From Panulirus ornatus (taxonomy: Eukaryota; Arthropoda; Malacostraca; Decapoda; Palinuridae): a DNA stretch of 64,000 nt. The stretch spans positions 16,959,893 to 17,023,892 of the forward strand of contig NC_092228.1 in NCBI RefSeq assembly GCF_036320965.1, given 5' to 3'. Below, one piece after another: positions 24,628 through 36,391 of this stretch (its first letter is position 1; each line of letters starts with the position of its first letter). Below the pieces are notes generated by a model, which worked only from the letters and a program-made list of their open reading frames with translations, did not search any database and was not told where the DNA came from. Position numbers and translations under genes: made by a program.

Positions 24628-24850
24628 CGGCTGGTTATGAAGCACTACTGTTCTCGCCAGCATAAGCATCAGTGTAGGTGCCTCTCTCTCTCTCGGCTGG
24701 CTCCCGGTGAGCCTCGCGGTCGTTACTCCCCGAGTGTTCTGTTCCCCTTCACTACTACTACTGCTACTGCTGCTGCCCCGTGTGCAGCTGAGACGGGCAG
24801 GCGGCTGCTTCAACCTAAGCTCCGTCGCTAAATGTTCACAACAAGTAAAA

Positions 24851-25250
24851 CCCTTACAGTGTACTCTGTATATGTTCTAGGTATTAAGGTACCTTACAGT
24901 GTACTCTGTATATGTTCTAGGTATTAAGGTACCTTACAGTATACTCTGTATATGTTCTAGGTATTAAGGTACCTTACAGTGTACTCTGTATATGTTCTAG
25001 GTATTAAGGTACCTTACAGTATACTCTGTATATGTTCTAGGTATTAAGGTACCTTACAGTGTACTCTGTATATGTTCTAGGTATTAAGGTACCTTACAGT
25101 GTACTCTGTATATGTTCTAGGTATTAAGGTACCTTACAGTATACTCTGTATATGTTCTAGGTATTAAGGTACCTTACAGTATACTCTGTATACTTTCTAA
25201 GTATCAAGGTACCTTACAGTATACTCTGTATACTTTCTAGGTATTAAGGG
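24851..25250. repeat. 40-bp minisatellite, 10 copies
   Basis: Ten head-to-tail 40-bp units with very few substitutions (GTACTC/ATACTC alternation; the last two units drift). Each junction contains the 10-bp palindrome AAGGTACCTT, and each unit contains CTCTGTATATG. Confidence 0.97.
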
Positions 25251-25660
25251 CCCAGGAAAAAAATATATACTGTTGGCATATCGTACACACTGGCTGTATT
25301 TTCTAGACAGTATATCTTAATCAAAATAATAAGCATAATGGACACATTAACCGACAAACCAGAGACTAACACATCGACACAAAAAAAGCGACATTTTAAC
25401 AACGTAAGTCGCTTTGTGAAGCAAGATGGAGTGACCCCTTTTTTTTTGTCGTGTTTTCTTTTTTCGCGCATATTTGTAAACGCTCGACCACTTCAACAGT
25501 CTCCGGTGGTGGGGGAGGGAGGCTTTTTTTTGACAGCAATGTTTCTGCAGCTCATATCGACGGGGTGTGACCCTGGCACAACATGGACAACAACACCAGG
25601 GGCAACACCAAAAGCGGCATCACTGCTACAAGAGAAGGCAACATATATTTTTTTTTGTCC

Positions 25661-25830
25661 AGCCTTGCCGTTGGCCTACTGTGTACATGAGATCCCGTAT
25701 ACACTCACTCACTCACTTCACACACACACACACACACACATCATGATTTAACATGGTATTTCCTGACCTACCCAGTTCAGCCTTGCCGTTGGCCTACTGT
25801 GTACATGAGATCCCCTATACACTCACTCAC

Positions 25831-25867
<37 letters not shown>

Positions 25868-25956
25868 CATGATTTAACATGGTATTTCCTTACCTACTCA
25901 GTTCAGCCTTGCCGTTGGCCTACTGTGCACATGAGATCCCCTATACACTCACTCAC

Positions 25957-26019
<63 letters not shown>

Positions 26020-26072
26020 ACACACACACACACACATCATGATTTAACATCGTGTTTGCTGACCTACAAAGC
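25661..26072. repeat. composite tandem repeat, 3 copies with internal (CA)n
   Basis: Three units (about 118, 126 and 168 bp) share AGCCTTGCCGTTGGCCTACT, ATGAGATCCC, ACACTCACTCACTTCA, a (CA)n block and TCATGATTTAACAT. The CA block grows from about 11 to 16 to 39 units across copies 1-3. Confidence 0.95.
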
Positions 26073-26425
26073 ATCCATCCATCCATCCGTTTACCTTCCT
26101 TCCCATCTCTTGCAATCATCGATTGCACGAAGAGCAACGGTATGCGGTGTTCTACATAACGATCATCACGACAGAGAACACCTTCATCATGAATAACATT
26201 AAGAACAGTGATTCTATTTCTCATGATCTTCACGATGAAAGGGGACGACATATTGAAATACAGGTGAGGACAAGACCTACAGCAAAACAATCTCCTTCCA
26301 TGAGGAAACATCTGTATTATTTTTGCGATTGAAATCCATTGTTTCTCAGTACACCAGCTCGTGAAAAACAGAAGTAACACAGAACTCAAGATGCACAAAT
26401 AATATGTTTACGTATGTATGAACGC

Positions 26426-26427
<2 letters not shown>
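26073..26427. other. unassigned sequence
   Basis: AT-rich DNA with no gene recognised. Confidence 0.5.
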
Positions 26428-26487
<60 letters not shown>

Positions 26488-26490
26488 GAA
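26428..26490. repeat. (TG)n microsatellite
   Basis: About 31 TG units with one TTTG interruption. Confidence 0.97.
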
Positions 26491-26610
26491 CTTCTTTATA
26501 ACTCTGCTATCACGTCTCTTGCTTAGTTTATTGTTACGTCATTTGGATGATCTAAATTTGAATCATTCGAACACCTTTTCACTAAAGAAACTGTCAAACT
26601 AGAAAAGAAA

Positions 26611-26917
26611 CATGGAAGCAATGATAAAGTCACCCCTTACTCTTCTTTCTTCCATGGTGGGCAAGTTTATAGCCTGTAACCCCTGACTGTAACTCATCTC
26701 TCTTAATTCTGGTACCATCTCTCCTGCCCTTATCTGGACCTTCTCTATTGTCTTTATACCTCCCTAAGTGCAGCGACCAAACCTGAAATGCATATCCTAG
26801 TTATGGCGGGATATATATATATATTGTGAACAGCCTCTTCAACATCTTATTAATGTTCTCGGATGCAAGTGCAATATTTGCCAGCAGACAGGGGGGGTCT
26901 CCTTTACACTCATCACA

Positions 26918-26967
<50 letters not shown>

Positions 26968-27425
26968 TTCCCGCAGCTTATCAACTGCTGTGGTAATACT
27001 CGTATCGAGGCTGGCTTTCATTGCCTCCCAGCCTCATCACAGAGCATTCACGCGGGTTGAATTCCATCAGCCGCGTATCAAACCAACTTTTGGAGTTTGT
27101 TTAGGTCTCCTTTTTAAGCTGATGCAATCCTCATCTTTCCTCACTTCTGTCTTGACCTTAGCATTATCCACAAACATGTTCATGTATTAATCCACTCCCT
27201 CCGGCAAGCCATTTTACACAGATCAAGAAGAGCAATGGCTCCAGGACCGAGGCCATGCGAAACGCCACTAGTGACCTCAACTCACTTCGAGGAGGCTCCG
27301 CTAGCCTGCGTCCTTTGTTCCCATTCCACCACCGTAATGTCCTATCTATTGACGGAGGCTCTTCCTCACTCCTGCCTGAAGTTCCACAATAAATCCATCA
27401 TCTCTCTGTCTACTCTATGACAAGA
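26611..27425 (-). pseudogene. non-LTR retrotransposon reverse transcriptase fossil (CR1/jockey-like)
   Basis: Reading the minus strand from high to low coordinates: VTSG at 27275-27264, with a downstream remnant of the usual GVPQG..LGPLLF motif after a frameshift. The catalytic box reads FVDN instead of FADD at 27174-27163. Then come LGYAFQVWSLHL, IEKVQIRAGEMVPELREMSY (about 26750-26688) and LPTMEERRVRGDFI near 26650. The last two are the typical C-terminal signature of this LINE group. Frameshifts, stops, a (CA)n insertion at 26921-26967 and a small (TA)n at 26812-26824 break it. It belongs to a different clade from the FADD-type LINE at 12277. Confidence 0.85.
26921..26967. repeat. (CA)n inside the LINE fossil
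   Basis: About 22 CA units interrupting the minus-strand reverse transcriptase fossil between its RT and C-terminal parts. Confidence 0.97.
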
Positions 27426-27856
27426 GTCCACACTCTCGCGAAAAGTCTAAAGAATCTTGTGACACCTGACCTTAATTCCCTAAGTCCGTGTTCTTTCTGA
27501 GGTAGTCTCGCCTTCGCAAGTAGTCAGTCGTCCGCGCGCTCTCTGATTACCTTCTTTTTTCCAACTGTTTCACGCCCCACACTCGTCAGGTAAACTTTCA
27601 GTGTCATTTTTTCTGATCTACCTTCATCAAGACGCACACATGACGTTTGCTCCTTGGCACCATACCCACTTCCAGCGGCGTGTTGCAAGGTATATCAAGT
27701 GGCCGGTCAAGTGCGACTCGATCTTCCAACACCGACGGAAGAAAGTTCGTCAGGACCATAAGCCATGTGATGGTCAAGGTTCCTTCGGGAGTGTATGTCC
27801 TTTTTTTTGCTATCTATTTCAGTGTTTTCCAAGACCTGTTCCCCATCCCGTCTCCG

Positions 27857-27858
<2 letters not shown>
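27426..27858. other. unassigned, possibly more LINE-derived DNA
   Basis: Directly upstream (on the element strand) of the LINE fossil, so it may be its decayed 5' continuation. I could not align any further motif. Confidence 0.35.

Positions 27859-27914
<56 letters not shown>
27859..27914. repeat. (TG)n microsatellite
   Basis: 28 TG units. Confidence 0.98.
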
Positions 27915-27916
<2 letters not shown>

Positions 27917-28079
27917 GGGATGGGCGGAGGGGCACAAGGAGGGCGAGGGTCGAGAAGATTACAGGTTAGGGCGGGCAGCAGCCCTGACCCAGCCCCGGGC
28001 ATCCAGCTTAACCTCCGACCTTACACCCACCTTTGTCCTCACTGCACGCACCATCAGCCACAAGCCAGCCATTCCAAAG

Positions 28080-28330
28080 CCTTTTCCAAGTTTTCTCCAG
28101 CCATCCATCAGCCATCCCATAGTCATCCTAGTCGATAACGCAGTCATCTCAGCCATCCCAGTCATCACCTAGCCATCCTCAGCCATCCTAGTCAATACTC
28201 AGCCATCTCAGCCATCCTAGTCATCATCCAACCATCACAGTCATCCCTCAGCCATCACTAGTCGATACTCAGTCATCCATCAGCCATCTCAGCTATCCTA
28301 GCTATCCCGGTCATCCATCAACCTTCGCAA
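28080..28330. repeat. degenerate GCCATCCCAGTCATC repeats
   Basis: Loose tandem variants of CAGCCATC and AGTCATCC without a fixed period. This is the first part of a nearly 2-kb region of related CATCC-rich repeats. Confidence 0.8.
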
Positions 28331-28429
28331 GTGGGGAATACAAGGGTTCGACACCTCATCTACCCAAGCCGCCTCTCATCTATCTCCTGGATAGTCCACG
28401 TTCCTGATCCTCAATCTAGCCACTTCTAC

Positions 28430-28600
28430 GCCAGTCCAGAGATGCCTCACATCTACCCGGGCCACCTCCAAGCCAGTCCAGAGATGCCTCAAACCTACCC
28501 GGGCCACCTCTAAGCCAGTCCAGATATGCCTCACACCTTCCCAGGCCACCTCTAAGCCAGTCTAGAGACGCCTCACACCTACCCAGGCCACCTCCTAGCC
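28430..28600. repeat. 42-bp minisatellite, 4 copies
   Basis: Units contain GCCAGTCCAGAGATGCCTCA and CCTACCCGGGCCACCTC. Confidence 0.9.
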
Positions 28601-28794
28601 AGTCCACCTGTAAGCCATCTGCTGCTGGCCAGTCCAGGCTCCACTTATCTCTCAGCGATCTCCATTCATCTCTTACCCTGCTAATACCACCCCCGAGTGG
28701 CCATTTTTTTTTCTTCTCCTCTCTCTTACCTTCACCCTTATCCCCCCCAACTCGCCTCAATTATCCACCACAAAGCTCCCCCCCCCACACCCCA

Positions 28795-29165
28795 GTCATC
28801 CGTCAAGGATTCCAGCCATCCGTCAAGGGATTCCAGTCATCCATCAAGGGATTCCAGTCATCCATCAAGGGATTCCAGTCATCCATCAAGGATTCCAGTC
28901 ATCCGTCAAGGGATTCTAATAATCCGTCAAGATATTCCAGTCATCCGTCAAGGGATTCTGATCATCCGTCAAGGGATTCTAGTCATCCGTCAAGAGATTC
29001 CCGTCATCTGTCAAGAGATTCCAGTCATCCGTCAAGAGATTCCAGTCATCCGTCAAGGGATTCTAATAATCCGTCAAGGGATTCCAGTCATCCGTCAAGG
29101 AATTCTAGTCATCCGTCAGGGGATTTTAGTCATCCGTCAAGGGGTTCCAGTCATCCATCAAGGAA
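28795..29165. repeat. 20-21 bp minisatellite, about 17 copies
   Basis: Units of CATCCGTCAAGGGATTCCAG with G/A and A/T variants. Because 21 is a multiple of 3 it keeps open a frame of period 7 residues, which is not evidence of a gene. Confidence 0.95.
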
Positions 29166-29998
29166 TCCAAGTTAATGGGATCTCATCCATACATTGTACA
29201 TTTCATCCATCCATAAAGTAGCATCTAGACTATGTCATCCGCCAATAATTCCCACTGATGCAAAAGGGAACCTCGAGTCATCCAGCAAGAACAGTTAATC
29301 ATCCCTCAAGGATTATCATCCATCATCAGTACGTTCCCAATCATCCGTGAAGGATTTACAGCGCTATACGAAGGATTCCACCCAATCACCAGAGACTTAC
29401 AGTCAATGGATGTCATTCATCCAACGAGGAAATCTAGTCATCCATCAAGGATTCCTGATCATCCATCCAGGATTCCGCCGTCCATCACTGATTCCCAGTC
29501 ATCCATCGATGATTCTCAGTCGTCCATCAGGATCTATCCACTCATCCATCAAGGATCCCCCAGTCATCCATCACGGAATCCCAGATATCCATCAAGCACT
29601 GCCAGGTCATCCACCGAGGATTCTCAGTCACCTGTCATCCTCCTCTACACCATCCGTCAGCCATCTCTAGGTCATCCATCAGCCATATATGACATTCCTC
29701 AGACATCTTCAGCCATCCTAGCTATACACAGGCAATCCTACTTATCCTAGTCATTCCCCAACCATCCTAGCTATTTCAGCCATCCTAGCTGCTCTACAAC
29801 CATTTCAGTCATCCTAGCTAATTCAGTCATCCTAGCTACTCTTCAGCCACTTCAGTCATCCTAGCTGCTCTTCAACCATTTCAGCCATCCTAGCTACACT
29901 TCAACCATTTTAGTCAACCTAGCTAATTCAGCTGTCCTAGCTGCTCTTCAGCCACTTCAGTCATCCAAGCTGCTCTTCAGCCATTTCAGCCATCCTAG
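29166..29998. repeat. degenerate CATCCATCAAGGATTC and CATCCTAGCTA repeats
   Basis: 29270-29690 holds decayed versions of the 21-bp unit. 29690-29998 holds AGCCATCCTAGCT and CTCTTCAGCCA motifs in loose tandem. Confidence 0.8.
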
Positions 29999-30624
29999 CA
30001 GACCAACCTCCCCCCTTTCCCTGGGCGGTCAAAGTACCACTCTTCCCCGCGGTGGCCAAAGAGCAACTGAACACGAAGTGTGGTTCAGTACCGATATTCC
30101 CCCGCCTTCGTTAGCACACTCCTCCTCCACCTCCCGGGGTCAGGCATCAACCCACGGCCGTCAAGAGTGTCATACGCACGACGGCGGAGCCCAGGTTCAG
30201 CACCCACCCGTCCTCCAAACCCACCTTCCCCCCCTCCGTTCTCCCACGCGCACGCACCGACACCCTTCCTCGCTCCCTCTATACCACCGCGCGCCGGCGG
30301 GGCTGGCTGGGTTCAGGGTGCTTCTGCCTCGACGGGAGGGATGAACCCCCCGAAAAAATAAATTTGCCGGTCGCCATCGTCTTTTATTGATTGGATATTG
30401 GCCGATAAGATGACGTAGGGTTCCGGGAGAGATTGGCACGCCACGCGGTCGGGGCCGCGAGGTAGCAATCGGCTGGCCACAGCCTCACCAGAAAAAAAAA
30501 ACACACCGAAAAACCGCACACGCGAAAAAAAAAAAAAATATGACGAAGTCGCTCGAGATGTGTACATCATCACCGGTAACTCTACTGTGAGGCCCAGAGG
30601 TAATGGTACTTCAGGTAGCTGGTC

Positions 30625-30626
<2 letters not shown>
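29999..30626. other. GC-rich unassigned sequence
   Basis: 30075-30480 is comparatively CpG-rich, with two ATTGG boxes and a TGACGT half-site near 30390-30420. No gene start can be attached to them. Confidence 0.4.

Positions 30627-30697
<71 letters not shown>
30627..30697. repeat. (CT)n microsatellite
   Basis: About 35 CT units. Confidence 0.98.
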
Positions 30698-30700
<3 letters not shown>

Positions 30701-31350
30701 AGGGCCACGATGAGAAGGGCATACTGGACACCTGTTGAGGCTAAAATGAGGACATACTCCACATCTGCTGAGGCCATGATGGTCAGAGCATATTATATAC
30801 ACACCTGTTAGATATACCTTCCACCCGTTTGGATCACCTTCTGTCGATCAGCGTCCGGGTGGTTATACCTTCTAAAGTATAATGATCTAACACACCTCTT
30901 GGCTCTGACGTCTCTCCCCCCCCCCCCACCACCCACTCCAAAAAAAACACACCACCAGAACTCATACTTGAAGAGCATATACACGTCTAAGTACTACGTC
31001 GGTCACTCACACCGATCATGCTAGATAGTGACAGGCATTTTGTTATCCTCCTGCGATACACAATATCACTCATCCATTACCACGATACAGCGGCTGATCA
31101 CCAGTGTCCCACACGGAGGCGAGAGTCTCTTTACACTTGCTGATCCGGCCAGTTAATTAGCGGTCGTATACGCAGTCGTCGTCCCCCCCCCCCCCACCCA
31201 CCCGGTGTTAAACCCTTAATCCCCGGGGGCTCGAGACACGTAACTCACGGCACGGAAAGTTAGTGGACGGTTAGTACTCCATAAGTTGTAGTAGTGATGA
31301 CTCCCGCAGCAGGGTAATGGTGCGATCATGACCAGCTGCAGTTTCTTGCT

Positions 31351-31352
<2 letters not shown>
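30698..31352. other. unassigned sequence
   Basis: Poly-C runs near 30918 and 31185; nothing else recognised. Confidence 0.5.

Positions 31353-31427
<75 letters not shown>
31353..31427. repeat. (TG)n microsatellite
   Basis: About 37 TG units. Confidence 0.98.
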
Positions 31428-31429
<2 letters not shown>

Positions 31430-31650
31430 GCATATGAAACCTTCTACATAACGGTTTCTACTCTGACTCTCAACCTTTTAAGAAAAAAAATATAGGAATC
31501 AAATTTAGACACTCTGACGTCAGTGTCACCTCGTCGTTCGGGCACGCATCAAACGCTTGCGCGCTAGACCACGACTGGGGGTAAACCAGGACTTCTCCTC
31601 TACCCTGCAGCAGAGGTGGGTATGACACCTGACCACTGGTGGGACGCTGG

Positions 31651-31651
<1 letters not shown>

Positions 31652-31687
<36 letters not shown>
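31652..31687. repeat. (CT)n microsatellite
   Basis: About 18 CT units. Confidence 0.97.
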
Positions 31688-31691
<4 letters not shown>

Positions 31692-31955
31692 GCAACGCGG
31701 GGTAAAGTTATCGCCATTTCTGTAGTTCACAGCGAACCGCCAGGGGCAATGTGCTTGCTCCCTTACTCTTACATCCTCCGTACGAGGTCAGATATGTAGA
31801 GGTTCACCACAAGCAGTAAAGCCACGAGACATCCCTTTAAGGACAACAAGTGAATATGTAAAACCATTTTCTCGATCTTGCACACCGACATCTGCCAACT
31901 GGCATTTTACCAGGCCTTCTAACACCTCACCGAAACAATCTGTTTAGCTATTTAG

Positions 31956-32189
31956 CCCTCAGGGAACGTAGAAATCAACGTACGGCCCGATTACAAGCGG
32001 CAGTTAGAACCTACCACAACACCTAAGATGTCTGGCATAGGCCGAGGTACAAAGATAATGCCAGAGGACCTCAACACGGGAGAGCAATATCGAGAATCCC
32101 TCGAAGCAGCGAAGAACATGTGTGAGGCTGAACACTTAAAAAAAACTTTCAAAACAAGAGGAAGGCACAGTTCAAAGCACTTGCCCTGA
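31956..32189 (+). CDS. coding-like short open frame, unrecognised
   Basis: A 77-codon open frame follows a TAG at 31953-31955 and ends at TGA 32187-32189. The first Met is at 32028, giving 53 residues. The peptide is hydrophilic, of balanced composition and not repeat-derived, for example MSGIGRGTKIMPEDLNTGEQ and ESLEAAKNMCEAEHLKKTF, with a basic C-terminus (KTRGRHSSKH). This is unlike the low-complexity frames elsewhere. I recognise no family. It could be an exon, a fragment of a retroelement gag or polyprotein, or chance. There is no clear promoter, and splice sites were not resolved. Confidence 0.3.
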   Translation, partial: PSGNVEINVRPDYKRQLEPTTTPKMSGIGRGTKIMPEDLNTGEQYRESLEAAKNMCEAEHLKKTFKTRGRHSSKHLP

Positions 32190-33570
32190 GCCAGCGTGGA
32201 ATACTGCAACACACTGCACAGTAGTAGTTGCCGTGCTCAAAGAAACTCTCTAGATAACTCTTGCTGACATGCATCGGTTCAAGCCAAGCACCCAAGCAAA
32301 GTCAAGGTTACGAGCAGTCAGAGCGAAGCAGACGTGTAATATATATAATGATGAAAGCTGAAAGCCCAGGTAACACACATGTAATACATACGAATGTAGC
32401 AATCTCTTGCTGAAATGATTCACTGGACATGAGTAAATCAAATTAATCTAAAAGCAGAGACACGATAAGCAATTCCAGGAGCAACGGGGTCGAACCAACC
32501 TGACCTGCGCTTGTCAGGTTTGATATCGGCAAGTGAATGAAGCCTTACCGAGGGATCTCCAGACCTCTTCTGCCCTCCTCAAGTGCGCGAGACAAGCCAA
32601 CGTCTGCCTCCAGTGGCTGAACACCCCCACCTGCACTGGACATGCAGGAATGAGGCGAGCCAGCAGACTGGCTCATCAGCCTCCAGGGAAGAAGGACCTG
32701 GCTCTCTCCACACTCAACGTGGCTGTCATCTCTCCTTCTTCTTCTTCTTCAGGTGGAAAACTCAACCCCTTCAACCCTCGACCATAAGGGCTTTCCTTCT
32801 ACCAACATTACTAAAAGACCTGGTCTTCTCTCCCAGCCGCATCCATAACATGTACTTTTCTTCCTCATCTCATCAGATTCCTCACAGTCCACCGAAAAGT
32901 CACTCGAATCTTATCTTGTTATCTATTTTCCTACTTCTAACTAACCCTTTCACACTCCCCTCACCCCTCCGTCGAGCTGTTTATCCTTGTGCAAAACCAG
33001 AGGCAGCCTCGCATTTCTATGTGATCAAATCTCCGACCGCGTTGGCATCTGATGAAAAACTAATATTCATTTTCGCTTTGATAACTGCAAGAACCAAGGG
33101 GGGTTCATACTCAGCCAAACAGCGCTATATCATCTTGTCATATGAAGAAAATGTACTCCCTGAGGAAGGTTCTTGGCTTTACACTGATAAAACATACACC
33201 TGGTTCTCTCCCCACTGTATATATATTCAGAAGTTCCCGTCATTTCCTAGTGGGCTGATGGGCCCCACTGCCTCTCGTCCTAACCACTCTACTGCCTCCG
33301 CCGTCCCAACCACTCTACTGCCTCTCGTCCCAACCACTAGAACAGTTTGCTCCCACCTTCGCATAAAACAGATAAACCTCTCTCTTTGATTTCTAATAAA
33401 TCAAGCGAGAAGTCTGCCTTAACTCCCCCAGCTGGTGAGAACTCACCACCACTCCTCGTACACAAAGTAGAAAAAAAAAAAAAAGAGAGAGAGAGAGAGA
33501 GAAAGATGCAGTTGAGGCATCAGTGAAGCTGCGGATCGAATAAGCTGAACAGCAGGAGGCCAGATGAGGC
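32190..33570. other. unassigned sequence
   Basis: Single-copy-looking DNA. A frame of 268 codons (32583-33389, +) includes a pyrimidine tract and S/P/L-rich sequence with no domain. A short repeat of CCAACCACTCTACTGCCTC lies at about 33270-33340, and poly-A then (GA)10 at 33470-33503. Confidence 0.45.
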
Positions 33571-33642
33571 AGGAGGAGGAGGAGGAGGAGGAGGAGGAGG
33601 AGGAGGAGGAGGAGGAGGCGGTGGTGGTGGTGGTGGTGGTGG
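33571..33642. repeat. (GGA)16 then (GGT)8
   Basis: GGA triplets to 33618, then GGT triplets. Confidence 0.97.
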
Positions 33643-33759
33643 GGATAGTTACGACTGTTGTAAATGAGTAGCGTTGACTTCACCCTGACGTACCAAGAGT
33701 GTCTATCCTCAAAGATGATCTTAAGCTTAAGTCCTTCAAGTCTCATTAAGCTGGGAAGA

Positions 33760-33762
<3 letters not shown>

Positions 33763-33825
<63 letters not shown>

Positions 33826-33854
33826 TTTCATCTAATAACTCTTAATTCGTTCGC

Positions 33855-33943
<89 letters not shown>

Positions 33944-33984
33944 CTCCTCATTCATCACGGGAATGAAAAAAAAAAAAAAAAAAA
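33763..33984. repeat. (TG)n, (GA)n and poly-A
   Basis: (TG) at 33763-33824, (GA) at 33859-33942 and an A-run at 33966-33984. Confidence 0.97.
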
Positions 33985-34385
33985 GATTAGGAGTTGGGTT
34001 GAGTGGCAGTGGGCGAGGCATAATATGGATGTTAGCAGCGCTGCTTGCCTGCATGATGGGCCCGACTGGCTCAAGCTGCCGTCCGTCAGTTCCGCTCCGC
34101 TGCTCACCCACTCAGGGGAGCGCCCGCTATGGACTGTCGGGGAGACGCGGGACAGACGGGAGGGGGAGAGAGAGGAGCGGAGGGCGTGAGGAAGCATGGG
34201 AGAAGGACCGGTACCTGGCAGGTTAAGTGGTCATAACGACGACGTAAGGAGCACCTACCAACATGGGGGGGGGTGGTCACGACCGGTCTTATCTGAAGAT
34301 AAAATGGCCACGATGTTACCGGACTCCGCCCGCTCGGGGTTGCGCCCCAAGTGGAAAAAGTCAACCTTGGCGAGGCTGTATCACG

Positions 34386-34428
<43 letters not shown>

Positions 34429-35044
34429 GGGGGGGGGGTTCCAGTCCTGTCAAAGAACTTCAAAGGGGGTCTACATTTCCCTGCTACAGGACGTAACGCA
34501 GGTAACACCAGGACTCTTTTCCAGGAACTGGTCCTGGGGTAAGTGTAAATACGTAAATAAATTCCTTTTATTTTTTCAAGCAACACCTGCAATCTGTCTC
34601 CCCAAATCTACCTTATTTCCCTCCTTCCTTTCGTTACGACCACCACAGAGGGAGAAAATGTGCCCCTGTGACCTTAAAGCGAGGTCAAGGTCAAATCTAA
34701 ATCAGGTTCTGGATATCAAAAAAAAATGTACCTCAATCTGGACACCTCCTAATATACGTAAGGTCCTTAAATATAATAACTTTTCAACATTTTAGTGATT
34801 ACCTTTCATCTTCATGGCCGTATTATTACATTCTTTTTCCTCCTGTCATTCTATTCACCATCTGTCTAAATCATCTCTCCATCTCTCACGTACGCCAGAT
34901 AACACCAGATCGGCTCAACCCCTTCCCATTCTTTTCTCTCTTGATCCTTTTTCACACTTTACCAGTTGATCTTTTGCTCTCCAACACGTCACTGATCACA
35001 GTGTTCTCACTGCATCAACAAACCCTAACTTCCTGGTATCCAGT

Positions 35045-35046
<2 letters not shown>
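33985..35046. other. unassigned sequence with one (TG)n
   Basis: (TG) at 34388-34426 followed by poly-G; otherwise no gene or repeat family recognised. Confidence 0.5.

Positions 35047-35097
<51 letters not shown>
35047..35097. repeat. (CT)n microsatellite
   Basis: About 25 CT units. Confidence 0.98.
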
Positions 35098-35100
<3 letters not shown>

Positions 35101-35172
35101 TACACTGGGGATATTAGGGGGAAAATAATCTCATCGAAGGTACTTGTAGGGAGCAACCCTCTCTTCGTACCA

Positions 35173-35340
35173 GTGCCATTTGCCCTCCACAGGTACCCCT
35201 TAAGCGGCGCCATCTGCACTCCACAGCCAACCCTTGAGCGGCGCCATCTGCCCTCCAGAGCCAACCCTTGAGCGGCACCATCTGCCCTCCAGAGCCAACC
35301 CTTGAGCGGCGCCATCTGCCCTCCACAGCCACCCCTTGAA
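35173..35340. repeat. 34-bp minisatellite, 5 copies
   Basis: Units contain CCCTTGAGCGGCGCCATCTG and CCCTCCACAGCCA. Confidence 0.93.
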
Positions 35341-35496
35341 CAGCAACCCTCAGCCCGGCTTGTGTTGCTTCCTGAAGGCACTGGTGAGAACATAATTAAC
35401 ACCGCCTCACCCTTGCTTCCCTCGCGCTCTCCCGAAGCAGCCTCCTCCTCCTTCTCCTCCTCCTCTGCAGGAACAGCTGAACCAGGAGAAGTATAA

Positions 35497-35720
35497 AGAA
35501 CAGTCTAAGGAACAGGAACGAAACAAGGAACACATAGGCAAGGATAGTCAAAGGAACAGGAACGAAACAAGGAACACATAGGCAAGAATAGTCAAAGGAA
35601 CAGGAACGAAACCAAGAACAGGAGCTGAGTACAACACACCACGAAGAACAACATAGGCAAGAACAGTATAAGGAACAGGAACGAAACCAAGAACAGGAGC
35701 GGAGTGAACACCAGGAACGA
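35497..35720. repeat. 44-bp minisatellite, about 4-5 copies
   Basis: Units contain AAGGAACAGGAACGAAACAA and CACATAGGCAAGAATAGTC. The first two are nearly identical and later ones diverge. Confidence 0.9.
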
Positions 35721-36333
35721 GAGCACCAGCAGGAGCAGAGGGGAACAGGATCAAGAGGAGTCCCACCTTGGACGACCACCAACAAGGAGCAACAGAAGCA
35801 AGACAGCAGCAGCAGCAGCTGGGGGCAGCACACGCAGCGGGGGCGTCTATGACAGGTTCGCAGCCTCTCATTTCTACGTCTCTCCTTTGTTGAGAACTCC
35901 CCGATAGCTGGCAATTTACCGCAGCCCACCACCGCTACCACAATCCACCACCACCACCCCGACACCCCAGACTGCCGCCGCTCCTGCTGCGGCTCAGGCT
36001 ACGGCGACACCAATCGCCCCGTGGGCAGCAAAGTGCGTAACTTGGGGCGCACCACTTGCGACAGGTAAATGAGAGGTGTCGCATGCGGCTGGACGTCCGC
36101 AGCCGCGGCTTTGTGTACCTCGCGGAGATACAGACGTTCACAAAAGGCCCTGGCCACCTCGGATGGGGGGTAATTCATTCGGGTCTTACAATTCGCCTGA
36201 AGGAGATCACGGCGAGGAGGTCTAGTGTGTGTGGTTACCACTGGTCACCTGGGGGAGACATCTGACTGTTTCTTTTTTATGTTACGTTAGACGGCACGGG
36301 CAGCTGAGGCCTTAATCAAAGCCCTCACATCAA

Positions 36334-36335
<2 letters not shown>
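35721..36335. other. unassigned sequence
   Basis: Moderately GC-rich with short frames on both strands and a 7-bp inverted repeat GCGGCTG/CAGCCGC around GACGTCCG at 36085-36106. No gene recognised. Confidence 0.45.

Positions 36336-36387
<52 letters not shown>
36336..36387. repeat. (TA)n, left flank of LTR-like element
   Basis: About 26 TA units. Confidence 0.97.

Positions 36388-36391
<4 letters not shown>

Noticed and set aside
27647..27859. TSSGVLQGISS near 27670 resembling the RT motif TSGVPQG on the plus strand
   Set aside because: Neighbouring residues do not match an RT, and the orientation is opposite to the adjacent fossil; probably coincidence.
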